This document shows, in pieces, positions 45,563 through 54,385 of a stretch of DNA of 64,000 bases. The notes under the pieces are model-generated. The model did not search any database. It worked only from the letters and a program-made list of their open reading frames with translations, and was not told the origin of the DNA. The position numbers were made by a program, and so were the translations under genes. The stretch covers positions 1 through 64,000 of the forward strand of contig CAZSIV010000005.1 in assembly GCA_964607135.1 (NCBI GenBank), read 5' to 3'. Origin of the DNA: Metaruminococcus_A sp964607135 (lineage in GTDB: Bacteria > Bacillota > Clostridia > Oscillospirales > Ruminococcaceae). Positions within the stretch are counted from its first letter, which is position 1, and each line of letters begins with the position of its first letter.

Positions 45563-46300
45563 ATGAAAAAATTAAATTTAATCATGCCGATGGGCGGCGC
45601 GGGAACCCGATTTGGCAATACGGGCTTTCATGTTCCTAAACCGCTTATAAAAATATATGATAAACCATTCTTTTATTGGGCTGCTCAGTCGATTGTAAAA
45701 TTTGTCGGCTTGAATTCTCTCACCTTTGTAGTATTAAAAGAACATATCGATCAATACCGAATTGACGAGGAAATACGGTCATATTACCCCGAGGCAAAGC
45801 TTATTGTCATTCCGTCGGTGCTGCCGGGAGCCTTATTGACTTGTTTGAAGGGAGCTGAAGGGATTCCCGACAATGAGCCTTTGCTATTTAATGACTGTGA
45901 CCACCTTTTTTTATGCAGTGATTTCTACAATTTTTGTAAATCTGAAAGGTTCGATCAATTTGACGGCGGACTTTTGACTTTTGAATCCGACGAGCCTAAA
46001 TACAGCTACATCGAATATGACAGCAATTCGGTTTTTAAAAGAACGGTAGAGAAGTCTGTAGTAAGCTCTGATGCAATCTGCGGGGCATATTATTTTAGGG
46101 ATAAAAATGTCCTTTTGAACACTTCAAATATCTATCTTGAAAACTGTCCGTACAATGAATTTTTTGTAAGCGGCGTTTACAATTTTATAAAGGATAAAGA
46201 CAGAATCATATCGTTTAAAACCGATAAGCATATTTCGTTTGGAACGCCTGAGGAATTTTTTGAAGCGCAAAAAGACGATACGTTCTTACAGCTAGTTTGA
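45563..46300 (+). CDS. Nucleotidyltransferase (NDP-sugar pyrophosphorylase-like)
   Basis: A 245-residue NTP_transferase protein. The signature MPMGGAGTRFGNTGFHVPKPLIKI gives the nucleotide-binding loop and the Lys. LLFNDCDHLFL carries the metal-binding Asp. It should couple an NTP to a sugar- or alcohol-phosphate, supplying the activated unit for the operon's transferases. With the kinase domain and the HAD protein it forms an activation cassette. The identity of the activated group cannot be read from the sequence. Confidence 0.82.
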   Translation: MKKLNLIMPMGGAGTRFGNTGFHVPKPLIKIYDKPFFYWAAQSIVKFVGLNSLTFVVLKEHIDQYRIDEEIRSYYPEAKLIVIPSVLPGALLTCLKGAEGIPDNEPLLFNDCDHLFLCSDFYNFCKSERFDQFDGGLLTFESDEPKYSYIEYDSNSVFKRTVEKSVVSSDAICGAYYFRDKNVLLNTSNIYLENCPYNEFFVSGVYNFIKDKDRIISFKTDKHISFGTPEEFFEAQKDDTFLQLV

Positions 46301-46456
46301 AGACGTGACCGATTCCTTTTTGGAAAGAACGAGGTCGAGCCGGATATCATTTTCGGTCTGCGTGTGCGTTTTTCCGCGGGCGGTCCTTACGTCTTTATTT
46401 TACAGAGGTACGGAGAGACAGCCCCAATGTACTGTCATGAATAAAAATAAACTCAG

Positions 46457-46488
46457 CGGAGCATCTGCAGTTAATACCGGATGCTCCG
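46457..46488 (+). terminator. Hairpin after the glycan operon
   Basis: CGGAGCATC and GATGCTCCG form a 9-bp stem, followed by TTAAATTT. The 46301-46793 gap otherwise shows only short gene-like scraps, including about 40 minus-strand codons ending near 46546 with IEPITDDPAYQPIPGM, which I cannot assign. Confidence 0.45.
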
Positions 46489-46793
46489 TTAAATTTACAG
46501 CTTTATTTCGGGGTGGGATTCAGCCTGAAAAAAGTATATTATTCCTTTGGACTATGTCTGTAGTGAATCATCCCCGGAATCGGCTGATACGCCGGGTCAT
46601 CGGTGATAGGTTCGATTTTCATTGCCGGGCTGGGTATGCTGACGGCGCTGCTTTGAGCTTCGTTTCTTTTCCTCCGTATTAAGAGGAGGAAAAGAAGCAG
46701 AAAACCGGAAAACCCCTGAAATGTTCATCATTTCTCCATGTTTTTCGCCGGAATTGTGGTAGACTGGAACCAGAGAAAAGGGAGGCGGAGGAT

Positions 46794-47453
46794 ATGACGC
46801 TGAAATTAAAGGGAAGCTCCCCAGTCTACAGTTTGGCGGAGGAGCTGATGAGCTCGATTTCCCACGGGATCGGAACGCTGCTGTCGGTGGCCGCTCTGGT
46901 GGTTGGGGTGGTGATGGCCGCCCTTTGTTCCGACGCGTGGGGCGTGGTCAGCATGGCGGTTTACGGGGCGGCGCTGGTGATTTTATACAGCATGTCGACC
47001 ATTTATCACGGCCTGCGGCCGAATAAAGGAAAGCGCGTCCTGCGTGTGCTGGACCACTGCTCCGTTTTTCTGCTGATCGCGGGCACCTATACCCCGCTCA
47101 CCCTCGTGTCGCTCCGCGGGGCGGTCGGATGGGTGCTGTTCGGGATCGTCTGGGGGGCCGCCGTGCTCGGGATCGCGCTCAATGCGGTCAGCCTGAACCG
47201 GTTCAAGATCTTTTCGATGATCTGTTACATTGCAATGGGCTGGGTCATCATCTTTGCCTTTCAGCCGCTTCTCGGGGTGATGCGCCCCGGCGGGATCGCT
47301 TTGCTGCTTACCGGCGGGGTCGCGTACACCATCGGCGCAGTTTTATACGGGCTGGGAAAAAAGGTCAAATACATGCACTCCGTCTTTCATTTCTTTGTCT
47401 TGGCGGGGAGCATCCTCCACTATTTCTGCATCCTGTTTTATGTCATTCGGTAG
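46794..47453 (+). CDS. Hemolysin III family (PAQR/TrhA-type) membrane protein
   Basis: A 219-residue protein with seven membrane helices. PAQR-family residues are present: SSISHGIGTLLSV near the N-terminus, STIYHGL, the LDHCSVFLLIAGTYTPL motif, and the C-terminal HSVFHFFVLAGSILHYF with the metal-ligand His residues. Bacterial members influence membrane fluidity or lipid homeostasis; the hemolysin name is historical. It is GC-rich again, marking the right edge of the AT-rich island. Confidence 0.9.
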   Translation: MTLKLKGSSPVYSLAEELMSSISHGIGTLLSVAALVVGVVMAALCSDAWGVVSMAVYGAALVILYSMSTIYHGLRPNKGKRVLRVLDHCSVFLLIAGTYTPLTLVSLRGAVGWVLFGIVWGAAVLGIALNAVSLNRFKIFSMICYIAMGWVIIFAFQPLLGVMRPGGIALLLTGGVAYTIGAVLYGLGKKVKYMHSVFHFFVLAGSILHYFCILFYVIR

Positions 47454-47504
47454 GCAGACGGTTTAAATAAGGAAAGCGTTTTTGCCCGCCGGTCAGGTCG
47501 CGGC

Positions 47505-47775
47505 GGAGCGCCTCCGCTCTCAATTCGCGATCCATGAGTTGTACGAAAAGCAACATTCGTAACCCACGAGACACATTTAGCTTTTATGCAACGCGCCTCG
47601 CAGGATTACAATCTAGAGACTGGAAGAACGCCAGAGTGCGAATTACCAGCGGGGGTTCCCCGCCCCGCGAGGCACATTTAGCTTTCATGCAACGCACCTC
47701 GCAGGATTACAATTTAGAGACTGGCAGAACGCCAGTGTGCGAACTGCCGACAGGGGCGCCCTCCTTGCCCGGCCA
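47505..47775 (+). repeat. Composite structured intergenic repeat, locus 3
   Basis: GCGGAGCGCCTCCGC and CAATTCGCGATCCATGAG are followed by two units starting at 47593 (GCGCCTCGCAGGA) and 47694 (GCACCTCGCAGGA). In each, CTGG(A/C)AGAACGCCAG forms a small hairpin before GTGCGAA. The units are linked by GCGAGGCACATTTAGCTTT, whose GCGAGGC end pairs with the next unit's GCCTCGC. No gene is supported in 47454-47858. Confidence 0.75.
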
Positions 47776-47858
47776 CGGGCTCATGGCGTATCCACTGGTT
47801 CAAGGATTCCGCGCAAAATGCATTGCAGCCCGCCTGATTGATCTAAGGGGGAAGGACA

Positions 47859-48406
47859 TTGGAAAAAAGCGTGATTCATATTTACGGCGCGTCTGGTTCG
47901 GGCACGACGACTTTGGCGAGGTACCTGGGCAGCCGGCTGGGTTATGATGTGATGGATACCGACGATTATTACTGGCTGCCGTTTGATCCGCCCTATACGA
48001 AAAAAGGGAGCCCGCAGAACGGGTCGAAATGATGCGGCGCGGGATCGAGAAAGCGGACAGGATCGTAATCTCCGGCTCTCTGGTCGGCTGGGGGGATGGA
48101 CTGATCCCGCTGTTTTCGCTGGCAGTCCGTTTGGTGACAGAAACGAATCTCCGGATAGCGAGGCTGAGAGAAAGGGAGAGAAGGGAGCTCGTTTCCCGTA
48201 TTGAAGCGGGCGGAGACCTGTTTCAAAACCACTGCGATTTCATCGAGTGGGCGGCGAGGTATGACACGGGCGGCTTGGAGATGCGCAGCAAGGCGAAGCA
48301 CGACGCTTGGGAAAAACTGCTGACTTGCAGGCAGATCGTATTGGACGGAAGCGCCCCTTTGGAATACAATCTGGAACAGATCAAACGGAATTTAAATCCC
48401 GATTAG
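47859..48406 (+). pseudogene. Small P-loop NTPase (AAA/adenylate-kinase-like), split by a -1 frameshift at an A6 run
   Basis: A TTG start with GGGGGAAGGA upstream opens a P-loop protein (VIHIYGASGSGTTTLARYLG, then DTDDYYWLPFDPPYTKK). The first frame stops at 48030. The -1 frame continues in family-like fashion (EPAERVEMMRRGIEKADRIVISGSL to the TAG at 48406). The join is at ACG-AAA-AAA-GGG (about 47998-48009), so one extra A would restore a 182-codon gene. Possibilities are a real pseudogene, a sequencing loss in the homopolymer, or slippage on the A6 run. Confidence 0.7.
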
Positions 48407-48422
48407 TGGGACTAAACCGAAA

Positions 48423-48457
48423 GCCCCGCCGTCCGAAATCGATTCGGACGGCGGGGC
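48423..48457. terminator. Bidirectional terminator-like hairpin between convergent genes
   Basis: GCCCCGCCGTCCGAA pairs perfectly with its complement over a 5-nt loop. There is no T-run, but the stem is very strong. Confidence 0.6.
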
Positions 48458-48493
48458 TGCATTTGGCTTTGGCGGACGGCGTTGCCGCGGGCG

Positions 48494-48976
48494 TCACCCA
48501 TTTTTCTCCTGCCACCCTTTGCAGACGTCGATCCACCCCAGACTGCCGGAGAGCCGGTACAGCTCGCCGCAGCTGAGCTCGATGGCGCTGTTGGGGCTTC
48601 CGCAGGCGGGAAAAACGGTGGAAAACCGTTTGAGGGAATCGTCGGTGTAAACGCCGACGCCCTCTTTGACCGCGAAGGGGCAGACTCCGCCGATCGGATG
48701 GCCGGTCAGACGTTCCACATCTTCGGCGGCGAGCATCTTCGCCTTCTGCCCGAACTGCCCTTTGAATTTGGCGTTGTCGATCTTGGCGTCCCCCGCTGTG
48801 ACAATCAGGATACAGCCATCCCTGTGGTAAAAGGAAAGGGTCTTTGCAATCCGCTCCGGCGGACAGCTGAGCGCCTGCGCCGCCAGCTCGACCGTCGCGC
48901 TCGAGACGTCGAACTCGAGGATATCGCCCTCTCGACCAAATTGCTTCAAATATGCCTTTACCGCTTCGATCCCCAT
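48494..48976 (-). CDS. YbaK/EbsC-type aminoacyl-tRNA deacylase
   Basis: A 160-residue protein of the YbaK/ProX editing family, which hydrolyses mischarged tRNA (for example Cys- or Ala-tRNA-Pro). Typical segments are SSATVELAAQALSCPPERIAKTLSF, IVTAGDAKIDNAKFK, HPIGGVCPFAVKEGVGVYTDDSL and the GSPNSAIELS loop. The Lys in IAKTL is a known key residue. The start at 48976 (MGIEAVKAYL) has AAAGGGGG upstream; the frame extends to 49042 without a ribosome site. Confidence 0.9.
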   Translation of the reverse strand: MGIEAVKAYLKQFGREGDILEFDVSSATVELAAQALSCPPERIAKTLSFYHRDGCILIVTAGDAKIDNAKFKGQFGQKAKMLAAEDVERLTGHPIGGVCPFAVKEGVGVYTDDSLKRFSTVFPACGSPNSAIELSCGELYRLSGSLGWIDVCKGWQEKNG

Positions 48977-49082
48977 TGGAAGTCCCCCTTTATAGAAACT
49001 GCTGTCAAAGGATATTGTAGCACAGCCGCCGCCTTTCTGCAAACGGGATGAAATCCCGATGAAAGAGGCTTAAAAATTCACC

Positions 49083-49111
49083 TTGACGGCGGGATGGGAA
49101 AAAGGTAAGAT
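49083..49111 (+). promoter_or_regulatory. Promoter of the GH95-PfkB genes
   Basis: TTGACG (49083-49088), a 17-bp spacer and TAAGAT (49106-49111), about 120 bp before the start at 49230. Confidence 0.55.
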
Positions 49112-49229
49112 GGAGGTGTTATACAGCACGGCCGCCGGTACCGGTCAATACAGCAAAAGGCGGAGAGCGGGGCATCCCTCGACTGAAATGAAAAGAATCA
49201 AGTTTATAAAAGGACAGGAGCAAAAAACG

Positions 49230-51488
49230 ATGAACAAAGGTTATATCAGCAAAACAATGGCGAGTAAATGGGAAGAAGGGCTGCTCACCGGGAACGGAAC
49301 CATCGGCGCGGTTGCGATGGGCTTTCCCGTAAAGGAAAAGGTCATCTTTTCTCATGAGTGGCTTTATGCGCCGCTCCATCCAAGGCGCACCCCGGTTCAC
49401 ACGGCGGAAACCCTTTCGGAGATCCGCGCCCTTCTGAAGGCCGGGAAATACCAGGAGGCTGCCAACTTTGTGGTGGAGCAGGGAAAAAAGGAGGGCTTTC
49501 CGAACGAGATGGACTGGACAGACCCCTTTGTTCCGGCCTGCACCCTGGCAGTCGACCTGAAAATGGACGGGGAACCGGCGGCGTATGAAAAATCCGTCAA
49601 TTTTGAAAATGGGCTGGCTGTCGTCTCATTTAAAGTAGATGGCTGCAAGATCGAGCGGGAGCTTTTCGTCTCCCGCGCCGATCGGATCGCGGTGATGCGG
49701 ATCCGATCGAGCAAGCCGGTTTCCTATGAAATCCGGCTGGAGAAATTCACCGAAATCGACGGGCCGAACCGTTGGTGGGAGGAACATTACGACCGGAATA
49801 TCGACGCTCCCAAAATTTCGGTGAAGGAGGACACGATCCTTTACGACGGAATTTTCAAAACGGTGGAGTACGGATACCGCTGCGCTGCCAAGGCTGCGAA
49901 GACGGACGGACGCCTGTCGGAGCTTGAAAACGGAATTCTGGTGGAAGGCGCCGCCGAAACGGTGCTCTATTTCAATGTCGTGATGTGCGACTGCATCAAA
50001 GAGCCTGAAGTTTCCGCGGAAGCCGCTTTCAACGGGATTGATCCGGATTTCGATACGCTTTTGGCTTCCCACGCCGCAATCCACAGGGGCATCTACAACC
50101 GGATTTCTCTCGAGCTGGGCGATCCGGAGAGCGACGGACAGCTGGCGGAAGAGCTCTGGGCCCTTTCCCGGAAGGAGGGAACCCCGCCGCCGAACGGCTT
50201 CTTCAAGCGGGTATTCGATGCGGGGCGGTACGAAATCCTCTGTGCCAGCGGCGAAACCCCGCCCAATCTCCAGGGAATCTGGGCGGGCACCAACCAGCCC
50301 TGCTGGTCGGGCGACTACACCCAGAACGGCAACCTCCAGACGGCGATCCTCTGCAACCTGCCCGGCAATATGTTCGAGATGATGGACAGCTTTGTCAACT
50401 ATGAGGAGTACCTGATCCCCGACAATAAAATCAACGCCGAAACCCTTTACGGCTGCCGCGGAATGATGCTCGCCTGCCGCGGGAACCGGAGCGGCCTGCT
50501 CAACCATTTCGGCCACCGGTGGTGCATGACTTTCTGGACGGCCGGAGCCGCCTGGAATTCCCATTTCTTCTATGACTACTACCTTTACAGCGGCGACCGG
50601 GAGTTCTTTTTGAACCACGCTCTCCCCTATATGAAGGAGTGCGCCCTTTTCTATGAGGATTTCTTAATTGAGAATGAAAACGGGCATTGGTTCTTCACCC
50701 CATCCTATTCCCCGGAAAACAACCCCGTCGGGTCGGAGGCACAGGCCTGTGTCAATGCGACGATGGATGTCGCGGTGGCGTCCGAGCTGTTCCGGAACCT
50801 GATCGAGGGCTGCAAAACGCTGGGAGTCGAGGAGGAAAATATCCCGAAGTGGCAGAAGATCCTCGACAAGATGCCGCCTTACCAGATCAACGAGGACGGC
50901 GCGCTCAAGGAGTGGATGACTCCCGACTTAAAAGATCGGTACGACCATCGCCACTCTTCCCACCTCTACCTGCTCTATTACGGCCTTCCGGCGCTGCTCC
51001 GGGAAAACAAGGAGCTCTATGACGCCTGCGAAAAGGCCTATCAGTACCGGATGAAATTCAAGGAGGGCGAAAAGGGGCAGATGGCCTTTGGAAATGTCCA
51101 GATGGCCTTTGCCGCGGCCCATCTCAAGGACAATGAGACGGTTTGGAACATCCTGTGCGAGATGGCGCAGAACAACTACTACAATACCTTCTCCTCATCC
51201 CATGACATGGGCCCGGAGATTTTCAACACCGATATCAGCGGCGGTTTCCCGGCCCTGATGCTGGAGGCGCTGATCCAGTCCCGGCAGGTCACCGATGCCG
51301 ACGGAAAGATCGTTTCGTATGAGATCGAGCTCCTGCCTAACCTTCCGCAGGCCTGGAGCAAGGGCCATTTGAAAGGGGTGCGCGCCCGCGGCGGCTTTGA
51401 GCTGGATTTTGCCTGGGAAGACGGCAAGGTCGTCTCCTGTGAGGTGACGAACCACTGCGGGAACCAGTACACTTTGATTGGAGCGTAA
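49230..51488 (+). CDS. GH95-family glycoside hydrolase (alpha-L-fucosidase/alpha-L-galactosidase-like)
   Basis: A 752-residue cytoplasmic protein without a signal peptide. It has an N-terminal beta-sandwich beginning SKWEEGLLTGNGTIGAVAMG, then an (alpha/alpha)6 barrel with LQGIWAGTNQPCWSGDYTQNGNLQ, the GH95 hallmark, and FTPSYSPENNP. DRYDHRHSSHLY is another conserved block. GH95 members cleave alpha-1,2-L-fucose or alpha-L-galactose from host or plant glycans. The sequence is divergent from classical fucosidases, so the sugar is uncertain. The start at 49230 has AGGAG 9 nt upstream. The PfkB kinase gene follows after 3 bp. Confidence 0.85.
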   Translation: MNKGYISKTMASKWEEGLLTGNGTIGAVAMGFPVKEKVIFSHEWLYAPLHPRRTPVHTAETLSEIRALLKAGKYQEAANFVVEQGKKEGFPNEMDWTDPFVPACTLAVDLKMDGEPAAYEKSVNFENGLAVVSFKVDGCKIERELFVSRADRIAVMRIRSSKPVSYEIRLEKFTEIDGPNRWWEEHYDRNIDAPKISVKEDTILYDGIFKTVEYGYRCAAKAAKTDGRLSELENGILVEGAAETVLYFNVVMCDCIKEPEVSAEAAFNGIDPDFDTLLASHAAIHRGIYNRISLELGDPESDGQLAEELWALSRKEGTPPPNGFFKRVFDAGRYEILCASGETPPNLQGIWAGTNQPCWSGDYTQNGNLQTAILCNLPGNMFEMMDSFVNYEEYLIPDNKINAETLYGCRGMMLACRGNRSGLLNHFGHRWCMTFWTAGAAWNSHFFYDYYLYSGDREFFLNHALPYMKECALFYEDFLIENENGHWFFTPSYSPENNPVGSEAQACVNATMDVAVASELFRNLIEGCKTLGVEEENIPKWQKILDKMPPYQINEDGALKEWMTPDLKDRYDHRHSSHLYLLYYGLPALLRENKELYDACEKAYQYRMKFKEGEKGQMAFGNVQMAFAAAHLKDNETVWNILCEMAQNNYYNTFSSSHDMGPEIFNTDISGGFPALMLEALIQSRQVTDADGKIVSYEIELLPNLPQAWSKGHLKGVRARGGFELDFAWEDGKVVSCEVTNHCGNQYTLIGA

Positions 51489-51491
51489 GAG

Positions 51492-52430
51492 ATGAAACAG
51501 ATTGACCTTGCCGCACTCGGCGAAACGCTGATCGATTTCACTCCGTGTAAACAGGAAAACACCTTTACGGCAAATCCCGGCGGCGCCCCTGCGAACGTCC
51601 TGGTGATGGCGGCAAAGGCCGGATGTAGAACAGCCTTCATCGGCAAGGTGGGGGAGGATCAGTTCGGGAATCTGCTGGTGGACACCCTGAAGGAGAATGG
51701 GGTGGACACTTCATTCATGCGGCGGAGCAGGGTGCATACGACCCTCGCCTTCGTCCACCTGAGCCTGAACGGGGACCGGAGCTTTACCTTCTGCCGAAAC
51801 CATTCGGCAGACACCCTTTTAGCGGCGGAGGAGCTCGACCGCGAGCTGCTGGAAAACTGCAAGGTGCTCCACGTCGGCTCCCTCTCCCTGACGGATGAAC
51901 CGGCCAGGGAAGCGACCTTGGAGGCCCTCCGCACAGCAAAGGCGGCGGGGGCGAAAATTTCTTACGACCCGAACTGGCGGCCCGCCCTCTGGGAGGACGT
52001 GGCGTTTGCAAAAAAGATGATGATTCTTCCCCTGCAATGGGCCGATGTCGTTAAGCTGTCCGACAACGAGGTCCCTCTCCTCACTCCCTATGAGGATGAA
52101 AAGAGAGGTGCCGAGTGGCTCGTCGAGCAGGGGGCGGAGCTGGTTGCCGTCACAATGGGGCCGAAGGGCTGTTACTATAAAACCCGGGAGGACGGCGGAT
52201 ATCTCCCGGCCCCCGAGGTGGCGGTGGTCGATACGACCGGGTCGGGAGATGTCTTCACCGGAGCGCTTCTTTCGAGGCTTCTCCAAAACGGCTTTTCGCT
52301 GGACAGAGGGCTTCTCCCCGAAATGCTCCGCTTTGCCTGCGCAGCGGGTTCGCTCTGCGCCACCCGGTTCGGCGGCATCCCGGCGATTCCGTCGGCTGAG
52401 GAGATCGAACGTTTTTTGAATCAGGGATGA
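51492..52430 (+). CDS. PfkB-family carbohydrate kinase (fructokinase-like)
   Basis: A 312-residue ribokinase-fold sugar kinase. Signature 1 is GGAPANVLVMAAKAG near residue 31, and signature 2 is DTTGSGDVFTGALLSRL with the catalytic Asp. The N-terminus (LGETLIDFTP) resembles fructokinases. It is translationally close to the GH95 gene, so it may phosphorylate a sugar released by that enzyme after isomerisation. Substrate assignment needs assay. Confidence 0.9.
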   Translation: MKQIDLAALGETLIDFTPCKQENTFTANPGGAPANVLVMAAKAGCRTAFIGKVGEDQFGNLLVDTLKENGVDTSFMRRSRVHTTLAFVHLSLNGDRSFTFCRNHSADTLLAAEELDRELLENCKVLHVGSLSLTDEPAREATLEALRTAKAAGAKISYDPNWRPALWEDVAFAKKMMILPLQWADVVKLSDNEVPLLTPYEDEKRGAEWLVEQGAELVAVTMGPKGCYYKTREDGGYLPAPEVAVVDTTGSGDVFTGALLSRLLQNGFSLDRGLLPEMLRFACAAGSLCATRFGGIPAIPSAEEIERFLNQG

Positions 52431-52704
52431 ACCCCGGCGGGGAAATTGGCTTTGGATTTAGGGGAGAAATCCCTGTACGGTTTGAGTAAAGCCTTGGAAC
52501 AAGCTGATCTTCGCCCCTGCGCTTTTGGCCTTTCGGGGCTGTGTCGCATCGGAAAAGCGGGGACTTTCATCAGGATGCCTAAAAGGACGGTCGGCGGATT
52601 GCAGGGCTTGGAGGCATATCGTGGCGGGAAAAGCGAACCCTTAGGTGTGTTTTCCCGCTGCGGTTCATTCAAAATGTGTCAAATAAATGAGTGAGGTGGA
52701 ATCA

Positions 52705-54210
52705 ATGAAACAGGCGAAAATTACTATGGACAAGAACAGCCGGATCGCCCCGGTCGACAAGCGGATTTACGGCTCGTTTATCGAGCATCTGGGACGGGCC
52801 GTTTACAACGGAATCTATCAGCCGGGGCATCCTGCGGCGGATGAACAGGGCTTCCGCACCGATGTGCTGAAGCTGGTTCGGGAGCTGGGCGTCCCGGTGG
52901 TGCGTTATCCGGGCGGCAACTTCGTCTCCGGCTTTAAGTGGGAGGACAGTGTCGGGCCGAAGGAGCTTCGCCCCTCCCGGCTGGAGCTCGCCTGGTTCGT
53001 GGTGGAGTCGAATCAGGTTGGACTGAATGAATTCTGCGACTGGGCGAAGAAGGCGAACACTGAGGTGATGATGGCGGTCAACCTCGGAACCCGCGGCGCA
53101 ATGGAAGCGAAGGAGCTGATCGAGTACTGCAACCATCCCGGCGGGACGGCTCTCAGCGACCTGCGGGCGCAGCACGGCTATAAAGAGCCGCATGGGATCA
53201 AAACCTGGTGCCTCGGCAACGAGATGGACGGCCCGTGGCAGATCGGCCACAAAACGGCGGAGGAGTACGGCCGTCTCGCCTGCGAAACCGCCAAGATTAT
53301 GAAGTGGGTCGACCCGTCGATCGAGCTGGTTGTCTGCGGGAGCTCCCACAAACAGATGCCGACCTACCTCAGCTGGGAGGAGACGGTGCTGACCCATACC
53401 TATGAAAATGTGGATCTGCTCTCCCTGCACCAGTATTACGGATACAACAACAGCGCGGACACCCAGTCCTTCCTTTCAAAAGGCGACGAGATGGACGACT
53501 TTATCAAAGAGGTGGTCGCGGTCTGCGATATGGTCAAGGCAAAGAAGCGCGGGACGAAGGACATCAACCTTTCCTTTGACGAGTGGAACGTCTGGTATCA
53601 CTCCAACGAGCAGGATAAAAAGCTGCCGAAATGGGTGCAGGCGCCCCATCAGCTCGAGGATATTTACTTTTTTGAGGATGCGGTTCTCGTCGGTTCGATG
53701 CTGATCACCCTCCTCAAAAACTGCGACCGCGTCAAGGCCGCCTGCTTGGCGCAGCTCGTAAACGTCATTGCGCCGATCATGACCGAGGACGGCGACGGCC
53801 CCGCCTGGCGGCAGACCATCTTTTATCCGTTTATGCACGCTTCCCGTTACGGGCGAGGTACGGCGCTGCGCGCTGAGGTGGACTCTCCGGCTTACTCCTG
53901 CGAGGAGCGCTCCGGAGTCAAGCAGATCGATTCGGTTGCCGTATATAATGAGGAAGAGAGCATTGTCACCGTTTTTGCGGTCAACCGCAGCCTGGAGGAT
54001 GATGCCGAGGTTTCGGTCGACCTGCGTTCATTCAGCGCAGCGGAGTGCATCGAGTGCATCTGCTACTCGAACGACGACATCAAGGCGGTCAACAGCGCAG
54101 CACATCAAATCGTTCCGGTAAGCTGCGAACCGCCGAAGATGGAAAACGGCACAGTGACTGTCCGGATGCCGAAGGTCTCCTGGAATGTCCTCCGTTTCCA
54201 GGTGAAATAA
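52705..54210 (+). CDS. abfA: Alpha-L-arabinofuranosidase, GH51 (copy 2)
   Basis: A paralogue of the gene at 11246 with the same architecture: SFIEHLGRAVYNGIY at the start, acid/base Glu in CLGNEMDG (about residue 173), nucleophile Glu in SFDEWNVW (about residue 293), and SWNVLRFQV at the C-terminus. Length is 501 residues. There is no signal peptide. The two copies differ across the barrel, so they probably have different linkage preferences. The start at 52705 follows GAGGTG. The 274-base gap upstream shows no gene. A terminator follows. Confidence 0.93.
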   Translation: MKQAKITMDKNSRIAPVDKRIYGSFIEHLGRAVYNGIYQPGHPAADEQGFRTDVLKLVRELGVPVVRYPGGNFVSGFKWEDSVGPKELRPSRLELAWFVVESNQVGLNEFCDWAKKANTEVMMAVNLGTRGAMEAKELIEYCNHPGGTALSDLRAQHGYKEPHGIKTWCLGNEMDGPWQIGHKTAEEYGRLACETAKIMKWVDPSIELVVCGSSHKQMPTYLSWEETVLTHTYENVDLLSLHQYYGYNNSADTQSFLSKGDEMDDFIKEVVAVCDMVKAKKRGTKDINLSFDEWNVWYHSNEQDKKLPKWVQAPHQLEDIYFFEDAVLVGSMLITLLKNCDRVKAACLAQLVNVIAPIMTEDGDGPAWRQTIFYPFMHASRYGRGTALRAEVDSPAYSCEERSGVKQIDSVAVYNEEESIVTVFAVNRSLEDDAEVSVDLRSFSAAECIECICYSNDDIKAVNSAAHQIVPVSCEPPKMENGTVTVRMPKVSWNVLRFQVK

Positions 54211-54222
54211 CAAAAGAACAGG

Positions 54223-54255
54223 GCAGAAGCGCGATCCAGCGCTTCTGCTTTCGTC
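54223..54255 (+). terminator. Terminator of the second GH51 gene
   Basis: GCAGAAGCGC and GCGCTTCTGC form a 10-bp stem with a 6-nt loop, followed by TTTCGTC. Confidence 0.75.
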
Positions 54256-54385
54256 GTTCCGGTGTGATTTGCAGAAATTTCGGTCGATAACCGGCTGGAT
54301 CATGCTGGGCAGAGGATTTTAAAGTGACAAGCAGGATTGCTTTACAGATATAAAAAGAGATGATCCTGCCCAGAAAGGATGCAAC

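Noticed and set aside
38944..46300. Complete prophage or integrative element in the AT-rich island
   Set aside because: There is a recombinase but no structural, replication or conjugation genes and no flanking direct repeats that I can see; the promoter-switch reading explains the recombinase better.
47534..47947. Open frame over repeat locus 3, with peptides such as SQDYNLETGRTPVCEL
   Set aside because: Similar peptides arise from each copy of the repeats in different frames, as expected for a non-coding repeat.
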